Source: Desulfobacteraceae bacterium (GTDB taxonomy: Bacteria; Desulfobacterota; Desulfobacteria; Desulfobacterales; JAABRJ01). From it: a stretch of 13,556 nucleotides of DNA. The stretch is from NCBI GenBank assembly GCA_011390985.1, contig JAABRJ010000320.1:1-13556 (forward strand), given 5' to 3'. Positions 1 through 5,107 of this stretch are shown here, piece after piece. The notes under the pieces were generated by a model, which was not told where the DNA came from, did no database searches, and saw only the letters and a list, made by a program, of their open reading frames with translations. A program made the translations under genes and the position numbers. The first letter of the stretch is position 1; each line of letters opens with the position of its first letter.

Positions 1-339
1 ATCGCCTCGATCATCGCCCTTGAAGGCGACCAGACGTGCGTCGCCAAGATCCGCGACACCTACCGGGGGCGCCGCGATGCCCTGATCGGCGCCCTCGGCC
101 GCGTGGGCTGGGAGATCCCCAGCCCCAAGGGCACGATGTTCGTGTGGGCCAAAATTCCGCCAGCGCACCTGCACATGGGGTCGGTGGAATTCGCCAAATT
201 TCTGATCCGCGAGGCCAAGGTGGCCGTCTCGCCGGGGCTCGGGTTCGGCGAATACGGCGACGAGTACGTGCGTTTTGCGCTGATCGAAAACAAGATGCGC
301 ATCAACCAGGCGGCCCGCGGCATAAAAAAGATCATGTAG
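1..339 (+). CDS. alaC: AlaC-type alanine/pyruvate aminotransferase, C-terminal 112 residues (5' end outside window)
   Basis: This is the C-terminal end of a PLP-dependent class I aminotransferase; the active-site lysine lies upstream of the window. The frame is open from base 1 and ends at TAG 337-339. Visible features are a GWEIPSPKGTMFVWAKIP segment (fragment residues ~35-52), the block VSPGLGFGEYGDEYVRFALIEN (seen in E. coli AlaC with close wording), and an Arg at fragment residue 91 in VRFAL, the position of the substrate-carboxylate arginine in this fold. The close match over this tail favours the AlaC glutamate-pyruvate transaminase type over LL-diaminopimelate or aspartate aminotransferases, but the fragment cannot settle specificity. 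It sits 26 bp upstream of hom on the same strand, so the two are probably co-transcribed. Family assignment is firm; substrate is inferred from remembered similarity. Confidence 0.85.
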   Translation: MASIIALEGDQTCVAKIRDTYRGRRDALIGALGRVGWEIPSPKGTMFVWAKIPPAHLHMGSVEFAKFLIREAKVAVSPGLGFGEYGDEYVRFALIENKMRINQAARGIKKIM

Positions 340-365
340 GGCTCGCGACTCAGGAGGCAACGGGG

Positions 366-1682
366 ATGAAGGTCATCAATGTGGGTCTGCTCGGTTGCGG
401 CACGGTCGGGACGGGGGTCGCCAAGCTGCTGATCGAAAACCAGGCGCTGCTGCGCTCCCGGGTGGGGGCGGAGCTGAGGCTTAAAAACATCGCCGACATC
501 GATACCCGGCGCGACCGGGGTCTGGATCTCGCGCCGGGGGTGATGGTGCCGGATGCCCTGCCGGTGGTGGACGACCCGGAAATCGACATCATCATCGAGA
601 TGATCGGCGGTGAGGGCATTGCGCGCGAGCTGATCCTGAAAGCCATCCAAAACGGCAAGCAGGTCGTCACCGCCAACAAAGCGCTGCTGGCCATCCACGG
701 CAACGCGCTGTTTGCCGCGGCCGCGGCCGCCGGCGTCGACCTGGCCTTCGAGGCCAGCGTCGGCGGCTGCATGCCGATCATCAAGACCCTGCGCGAATCG
801 CTCGTCGCCAACCGCATCCACGCCATGACCGGCATTTTAAACGGCACCTGCAACTACATCCTGACCAAGATCAGCGAAGACGGCTCCCCCTTCCAGGAGG
901 CCCTGGCCGAGGCTCAGAAAAACGGGTTTGCCGAGGCCGACCCCACCCTGGACGTGGAGGGTTTCGACACCGCCCACAAGCTGGCCCTGCTGACGGCCTT
1001 GGCCTTCGGCATGCAAATCAACTACGGGGACATCTATATCGAGGGCATCTCCAAGATCACCCCCCAGGACATCGGCTTCGCCGCCGACTTCGGCTACCGC
1101 GTCAAGCTGCTGGCCATCGGCAAGGACCGCGGCAATGCGGTGGAGGCCCGCGTGCACCCCACCATGATCCCCGAAGACAACATCCTTTCCAGCGTGAGCG
1201 GCAGTCTCAACGCCATCACCGTCTCCGCGGACGCCGTCGGTGACATCCTGCTCTCCGGCCGCGGCGCGGGGATGCTGCCCACCGCCAGCGCGGTTTTAAG
1301 CGACGTGGTCGACATCGCCCGCAACCTGGTCAACGGCGCCACCGGGCGGGTGCCCGCACTCTCCTACCAGCGCGACCAGATCCGCAAGGTGCCGCTGCTG
1401 CCGATCGAAGAGCTGACCACCCACTATTATTTCCGGTTCTCCGCCCTGGACCGGCCCGGCGTGCTCTCCAAGATCTCGGGGATCCTGGGCAACCACGAGA
1501 TCAGCCTCAAATCGGTCCACCAGAAGGGGCGCAAAACCGACGGGGCCGTTCCGATCGTCATGCTGACGCACCGTGCCCGCGAAGCCGACGTCAAGCAAGC
1601 GCTGGCCGAAATCGCTTTTCTGGATGTGGTCAGCGACCGCCCCGTCGTGATCCGTATCGAGGATGACAACGACCCGGACTGA
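366..1682 (+). CDS. hom: Homoserine dehydrogenase with C-terminal ACT domain (438 aa)
   Basis: It reduces aspartate semialdehyde to homoserine with NAD(P)H, the branch-point step to threonine and methionine, in the cytoplasm. The N-terminal Rossmann fold shows GLLGCGTVGTG (G10, G12, G15). The catalytic domain contains the ASVGGCMPIIK and GILNGTCNYIL blocks and the signature DVEGFDTAHKLALL, with the conserved lysine at about residue 205. An ACT domain runs from about 353 to 430 (ALDRPGVLSKISGILGNHEIS), so allosteric feedback, most likely by threonine, is expected. The length is usual for the monofunctional ACT-containing bacterial enzyme. ATG 366 was chosen because AGGAGG (352-357) lies 8 nt upstream and the Rossmann strand begins right after it. 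The open frame continues upstream through alaC, but that stretch is only an overlap in another frame. thrH follows after 81 bp. Confidence 0.96.
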   Translation: MKVINVGLLGCGTVGTGVAKLLIENQALLRSRVGAELRLKNIADIDTRRDRGLDLAPGVMVPDALPVVDDPEIDIIIEMIGGEGIARELILKAIQNGKQVVTANKALLAIHGNALFAAAAAAGVDLAFEASVGGCMPIIKTLRESLVANRIHAMTGILNGTCNYILTKISEDGSPFQEALAEAQKNGFAEADPTLDVEGFDTAHKLALLTALAFGMQINYGDIYIEGISKITPQDIGFAADFGYRVKLLAIGKDRGNAVEARVHPTMIPEDNILSSVSGSLNAITVSADAVGDILLSGRGAGMLPTASAVLSDVVDIARNLVNGATGRVPALSYQRDQIRKVPLLPIEELTTHYYFRFSALDRPGVLSKISGILGNHEISLKSVHQKGRKTDGAVPIVMLTHRAREADVKQALAEIAFLDVVSDRPVVIRIEDDNDPD

Positions 1683-1712
1683 ACCGGTCTGCACCGGATA
1701 TCCGACGTATCA

Positions 1713-1735
1713 ACCGCGGCGGCCCTTGCCGCGGT
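1713..1735. other. Hairpin in the hom-thrH spacer
   Basis: A perfect 8-bp inverted repeat (ACCGCGGC / GCCGCGGT) encloses a 7-nt loop. No T-run follows, so it is not a standard Rho-independent terminator. It could stabilise or partly attenuate the mRNA between hom and thrH; no function is demonstrated. Confidence 0.45.
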
Positions 1736-1763
1736 CCCCACAAGGCAGAGAGGCCAACCCGCC

Positions 1764-2372
1764 ATGCACATCGTCTGTTCCGACCTGGAAGGGGTTTTTG
1801 TCCCCGAAATCTGGATCAACGTCGCCCTCAAGACCGGCATCGAGGACCTCAAACTGACCACCCGGGACATTTCCGATTACGACGTCCTGATGCGCAGGCG
1901 CCTCTCGATTCTGGCGGCCCACCAGCTCAAGCTCCAGGACATCACGGCGGTCATCGCCGGCATGGACCCCCTGGAGGGTGCGCTGGAATTTCTGGACTGG
2001 CTGCGGCCCCAGACCCCGATCATCGTGGTTTCGGACACGTTTACGCAGTTTGCCGGGCCGCTGATGAAAAAGCTCGGCTGGCCGACCCTTTTCTGCCACA
2101 GCCTGGAAGTCGCGCCCGACGGCGCCATCACCGGCTACCGCCTGCGCCAGCCCGACAGCAAGCGCCGGGCCGCGCAGTCGCTGCGGCAGCTCAACTTCAA
2201 GATCATCGGCATGGGCGACTCGTACAACGACATCAACCTGCTCCAGGAGGCGGACACGGGCATCCTCTTCCGGCCGCCTGAAAACGTCGTCCGCGAATTC
2301 CCCCAGTTCCCCGTCACCAGAGACTACGAGGAACTCAAGCCCTTGATCCGGGCCGCTCTCGCCAAAGGCTGA
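1764..2372 (+). CDS. thrH: ThrH: phosphoserine phosphatase / homoserine phosphotransferase, HAD family (202 aa)
   Basis: It is a HAD-superfamily enzyme. The characterised Pseudomonas ThrH dephosphorylates phosphoserine and can pass the phosphate to homoserine. Motif I is CSDLEGVFVPEIW with nucleophile Asp7; the usual second Asp is Glu9, as in Pseudomonas ThrH. Motif II is Ser90 in VVSDTF, motif III is Lys133 in PDSKRR, and motif IV is GDSYND (Asp152, Asp156). The phrases TTRDISDYDVLM and ENVVREFPQFP are hallmarks of ThrH rather than SerB. Length is typical. ATG 1764 has a modest AGAGAGG at 1747-1753. The stop overlaps the next start by one base (TGATG), indicating translational coupling. Placement next to hom supports a role in threonine synthesis in addition to, or instead of, serine synthesis; that role is inferred. 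Confidence 0.92.
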   Translation: MHIVCSDLEGVFVPEIWINVALKTGIEDLKLTTRDISDYDVLMRRRLSILAAHQLKLQDITAVIAGMDPLEGALEFLDWLRPQTPIIVVSDTFTQFAGPLMKKLGWPTLFCHSLEVAPDGAITGYRLRQPDSKRRAAQSLRQLNFKIIGMGDSYNDINLLQEADTGILFRPPENVVREFPQFPVTRDYEELKPLIRAALAKG

Positions 2373-2794
2373 TGACCATGCTCTCCCACCGCACCTTCTA
2401 CCGGGTCATCTACGGCGACACCGACAACATGGGCCATGCCTACTACGCCAATTACTTCCGCTGGTTTGAAATCGGCCGCACCGAACTCTTCCGGCACCTG
2501 GGCCTGCCCTACCGCGAAGTCGAAAGCCGCGGCATCCTGCTGCCGGTGTCGGAGGCCTTCTGCAAGTTCCGGCAGTCGGTGCGCTACGATGATCTGATCA
2601 TGATCGAAACCGCGCTGGATGAAGGCGTCCGGGCCGGAATGAAATTCAATTACAAACTATGGGACGAAGGCGGCAGCGTCCTCCTGGCCGATGGCTACAC
2701 CCGCCACGCCTGCGTCAATTCCGCCGGCCGGGTGGTGCGCCCGCCGGCCCTGCTGAGCGCCTTCATCCAAAAGTGCCGCGAGAGCGGCAGCTGA
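2372..2794 (+). CDS. YbgC-type acyl-CoA thioesterase, hotdog fold (140 aa)
   Basis: This is a 4-hydroxybenzoyl-CoA thioesterase/YbgC-like hotdog protein, probably hydrolysing acyl-CoA or acyl-ACP thioesters in the cytoplasm. The N-terminal motif YGDTDNMGHAYYANYFRWFE (residues 14-33) matches the family signature, with Asp18 in the position of the catalytic aspartate. A single hotdog domain fills the protein, and the length is usual for the family. The start overlaps the thrH stop by one base; a second ATG at 2378 is possible. The exact substrate cannot be told, and YbgC homologues that work with the Tol-Pal system are usually next to tolQ, which is not the case here. It appears to be carried along in the hom-thrH-hldE transcription unit. 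Confidence 0.88.
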   Translation: MTMLSHRTFYRVIYGDTDNMGHAYYANYFRWFEIGRTELFRHLGLPYREVESRGILLPVSEAFCKFRQSVRYDDLIMIETALDEGVRAGMKFNYKLWDEGGSVLLADGYTRHACVNSAGRVVRPPALLSAFIQKCRESGS

Positions 2795-2796
2795 AC

Positions 2797-2815
2797 CTCG
2801 GCCCAGTCGGCCGAG
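2797..2815. other. Hairpin between the thioesterase gene and hldE
   Basis: A perfect 7-bp inverted repeat (CTCGGCC / GGCCGAG) with a 5-nt loop sits directly after the thioesterase stop and 16 bp before the chosen hldE start. It has no T-tract. It may modulate translation of hldE, which lacks a clear Shine-Dalgarno sequence; this is speculation. Confidence 0.4.
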
Positions 2816-2831
2816 ACGTGTGTTACCTCCC

Positions 2832-4298
2832 ATGCCGATCGACATCGCAGCCTTGAAAAACCGCCGCATCCTGGTGGTGGGCGACCTGATGGTGGATGAA
2901 TACCTGTGGGGCGAGGTGGACCGGATCTCGCCGGAAGCCCCCGTCCAGGTGGTCGTCGTGCGCGAGGAGACCGCCACCCTGGGCGGCGCCGGCAACGTCG
3001 TCAACAACCTGATCGCCCTCGGCGCCCGGGTATCGGTGGCCGGCGTGGTGGGCACGGATCATCACGGCGATCTCTTGCGGGCGCGCTTTGCCGACCTGGG
3101 AGTGGATGTCGCCGGCATCATCGCGGAGCCCGGGCGCGCCACCACCCGCAAAAAGCGGGTCCTGGCGGCCAACCAGCAGATGCTGCGGATCGACTGGGAG
3201 ACCCGCGCCGAGATCAGCTCCGAAAGCCTGGAAACTATCCAGCGGGTGCTGGCGGCGCAAATCCCCGAGGCCGATCTGGTCCTGATCTCGGACTACGGCA
3301 AAGGCCTGCTGACCCCCGGCCTGATCGCCGAGATCGTTGCCGCTGCGCGCCGGGCCGGCAAAGCGGTCATCGGCGACCCCAAGGGGCGGGACTACGCCCG
3401 CTACGCCGGGCTGACCCTGCTGACCCCCAATCAGAAGGAGGCCGGCCTGGCCGCCGGGATCGAGATCCGCAACCCCGAGACGCTGGCAGCCGCCGCCGCC
3501 CGGATTCTCGCCATCGCCGGCCTTGAAAAACTCCTGATCACCTGCGGCAAGGACGGCATGGTGCTCTTCGAGCCGCCCAAACCGCCGCTGCAAATCCGCT
3601 CGCAAGCCCGCCAGGTTTTTGATGTCAGCGGCGCCGGCGACACCGTCGTGGCGGTTCTCGGCCTGGCGATGGCCGCGGGTGCTGGCGTGGCGGAGGCCGC
3701 CGCCCTGGCCAACACCGCCGCCGGCATCGTGGTGGGCAAGGTCGGCACCGCCACCGTTTCGGCCGAAGAACTGGCCGCCGCCGAGAGCCCCTGCCCCACC
3801 GACACGCGCCACAAGGTCAAGCGCATCGAGGAGCTTGGCGACCTGGGGCGCGATCTGCGGCGGAGGCGAAAACGGATCGTGCTCACCAACGGCTGCTTCG
3901 ACTTTCTGCACGCCGGACACCTGCAGCTCTTTTCGGCCTCGCGCCGCCTGGGGGATGTGCTCGTCGTGGCGATCGACGACGACGCTTCGGTCCGCAGCCT
4001 CAAGGGCGCCGGGCGCCCGGTGATCCCGGCCCGGGAGCGGGTGCGGATCCTGACCAACCTCGACGCGGTCGACTTCGTGGTGGTTTTTGCCGCCGGCGAA
4101 CTCGACTGCCTGATCGCAAGCCTCAAGCCCGACATCCTCACCAAGGGCAGCAATTACGCCAGCGGGGAGGTCTTCGGGCGCGAGACCGTCGAACAAAACG
4201 GCGGCCGGGTGGCCCTGATCCCGGTGGTCGACAAGACCTCCGCCACCGAATTCATCAACCACATCAAAAAAGACGCGCCGCCCCAGGGCGCCTCCTGA
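2832..4298 (+). CDS. hldE: Bifunctional HldE: heptose-7-phosphate kinase / heptose-1-phosphate adenylyltransferase (488 aa)
   Basis: It makes ADP-heptose for the LPS inner core: the N-terminal PfkB/ribokinase domain phosphorylates D-glycero-beta-D-manno-heptose 7-phosphate, and the C-terminal nucleotidyltransferase domain adds AMP. Kinase marks are VVGDLMVDEYLWG near the start, ISPEAPVQVV, GGAGNVVNN, and DVSGAGDT at 264-271 with the catalytic Asp270. The transferase domain starts near 345 with TNGCFDFLHAGH (352-363), whose HxGH (360-363) binds nucleotide, and later LTKGSNY and KTSATEFI. Both domains are complete, close to the 477 aa of the E. coli protein. ATG 2832 is preferred over an in-frame GTG at 2820; neither has a good ribosome-binding site. 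It implies a Gram-negative outer membrane with heptose-containing LPS. Confidence 0.93.
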   Translation: MPIDIAALKNRRILVVGDLMVDEYLWGEVDRISPEAPVQVVVVREETATLGGAGNVVNNLIALGARVSVAGVVGTDHHGDLLRARFADLGVDVAGIIAEPGRATTRKKRVLAANQQMLRIDWETRAEISSESLETIQRVLAAQIPEADLVLISDYGKGLLTPGLIAEIVAAARRAGKAVIGDPKGRDYARYAGLTLLTPNQKEAGLAAGIEIRNPETLAAAAARILAIAGLEKLLITCGKDGMVLFEPPKPPLQIRSQARQVFDVSGAGDTVVAVLGLAMAAGAGVAEAAALANTAAGIVVGKVGTATVSAEELAAAESPCPTDTRHKVKRIEELGDLGRDLRRRRKRIVLTNGCFDFLHAGHLQLFSASRRLGDVLVVAIDDDASVRSLKGAGRPVIPARERVRILTNLDAVDFVVVFAAGELDCLIASLKPDILTKGSNYASGEVFGRETVEQNGGRVALIPVVDKTSATEFINHIKKDAPPQGAS

Positions 4299-4314
4299 CG
4301 GCCCGGCCGAAGCC

Positions 4315-4644
4315 ATGCACCTCACCGAAACCGCCGACGGCATCCGCTTCCAGGTGGCGGTCCAGCCCAAATCCTCCCGCAACCTGATCGTCGGTTCCTA
4401 CGGGGATGCCCTCAAAATCAAGCTCAAGGCGCCGCCCGTGGACGGCGCCGCCAACCGCATGCTGGTCCAGTTTGTGGCCAAGGTTCTAAAAGTGCCGAAA
4501 TCCGCCGTTGAAATTGTCGTCGGCCACACCAGCCGGGTCAAGCAGCTGCTGGTGCACTACCCGGCTGCGCCACCCTCGGCCGAAGACCGCAGACAGCTTC
4601 GCCAAGCCATCCTGTCTTTGGCCGAAAAACAAGAAAGTCCTTGA
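4315..4644 (+). CDS. DUF167/YggU family protein (109 aa)
   Basis: This is a small conserved protein of unknown biochemical function. The family marks are visible: VQPKSSRNLIVG near residue 17, LKIKLKAPPVDGAANRML around 34-50, and a lysine-rich segment VLKVPKSAVEIVVGHTSRVKQLLV. The compact alpha/beta domain covers roughly residues 5-82, followed by a charged helix-like tail. It starts 16 bp after hldE without a strong Shine-Dalgarno sequence, so it is probably read from the same transcript. Its TGA stop (4642-4644) is inside the TTGACA -35 element of the following tRNA promoter. Confidence 0.88.
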   Translation: MHLTETADGIRFQVAVQPKSSRNLIVGSYGDALKIKLKAPPVDGAANRMLVQFVAKVLKVPKSAVEIVVGHTSRVKQLLVHYPAAPPSAEDRRQLRQAILSLAEKQESP

Positions 4645-4670
4645 CAAGTTTATGGCGATTGAATAAAAAT
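4641..4670 (+). promoter_or_regulatory. Sigma70-type promoter of the initiator tRNA
   Basis: A perfect -35 TTGACA (4641-4646) is followed 17-18 bp later by an AT-rich -10-like TAAAAAT (4664-4670). Transcription would start around 4676, a few bases before the mature tRNA 5' end at 4683. The -35 box overlaps the stop codon of the upstream DUF167 gene. Confidence 0.7.
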
Positions 4671-4682
4671 GCGGCCATCTGA

Positions 4683-4759
<77 letters not shown>

Positions 4760-4769
4760 AATAAAATCA

Positions 4770-4805
4770 AGGGGTTACGGGTCATTCCGTAGCCCCTTTT
4801 TGTTT
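4770..4805 (+). terminator. Rho-independent terminator after tRNA-fMet
   Basis: An 11-bp stem (AGGGGTTACGG / CCGTAGCCCCT, one G-T wobble) encloses the 6-nt loop GTCATT. It is followed by a T-rich tract (TTTTTGTTT, 4797-4805). It starts 11 bp after the tRNA CCA end. Confidence 0.92.
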
Positions 4806-4887
4806 CGCTATTTTTAGGTTTTTCAGCTTTACGATGTTTAGGTTCTTGCGTTGCAGTTATGAGAGGTTGATGCCGTTGGTTGCCAGT

Positions 4888-4898
4888 CCCCGCTACCA
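4888..4898 (+). repeat. Direct repeat of the tRNA-fMet 3' end (CCCCGCTACCA)
   Basis: These eleven bases exactly repeat 4749-4759, the acceptor 3' strand plus discriminator and CCA of the initiator tRNA, 139 bp further on in the same orientation. Scattered matches continue a little to the left (G, CC, GTT). Duplicated tRNA 3' ends are typical of integrase attachment sites, but no integrase gene lies between the copies, so it could be a relic or chance. Confidence 0.5.
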
Positions 4899-5010
4899 TC
4901 GCACAATCCAGGGTCTGGAGGAAATCTTCGGGCCATTTCTTTTGGCGCGAAGGCAATCCCCGGCAGTCGTTTGAAGCCTAAACGGATGCGGGTTGAAAGC
5001 CAGTTTTTCC

Positions 5011-5040
5011 TTGACAGATCGTTTTTTTTTACCTTTATAT
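5011..5040 (+). promoter_or_regulatory. Sigma70-type promoter of the five-gene redox operon
   Basis: A perfect TTGACA (5011-5016), a 17-bp spacer and TTTATA (5034-5039) form a near-consensus promoter. The spacer carries a run of nine T. The start of transcription would be near 5046, giving a leader of about 60 nt. No clear operator repeat is seen. Confidence 0.75.
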
Positions 5041-5107
5041 GACTGTCCGGCTGTGGCCGGGCGCACCGCGTGATCACCGTGCCATCGACAAAACGATAGG
5101 GGAAGGG

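Larger units (their letters stand above)
4806..5107. other. Gene-free gap between the tRNA and the redox operon
   Basis: About 300 bp without a credible gene on either strand. The first ~60 bp are AT-rich compared with the flanks. It contains the tRNA 3'-end copy at 4888-4898, a weak 5-bp inverted repeat at 4968-4984, and the promoter at 5011-5040, followed by an approximately 60-base leader to the ATG at 5108. A minus-strand open frame crosses the gap and the tRNA, but its peptide is the well-known antisense-of-tRNA artefact. Confidence 0.6.

Noticed and set aside
36..365. Extended N-terminus of homoserine dehydrogenase starting upstream within alaC
   Set aside because: The upstream stretch is out-of-frame alaC sequence of low complexity; the AGGAGG and Rossmann motif fix the start at 366.
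2823..4382. Long minus-strand open frame (519 codons) opposite hldE
   Set aside because: hldE has all catalytic motifs on the plus strand; the antisense product has no recognisable domain.
4968..4984. CGTTT/AAACG inverted repeat in the gap before the redox operon
   Set aside because: Only 5 bp of stem with a 7-nt loop; too weak to call an operator or terminator.
5039..5107. Upstream in-frame ATG at 5039 as the start of the molybdopterin protein
   Set aside because: That ATG overlaps the -10 promoter element, so it would not be transcribed; the next ATG at 5108 has a purine-rich ribosome-binding site and starts directly with the 2Fe-2S domain.
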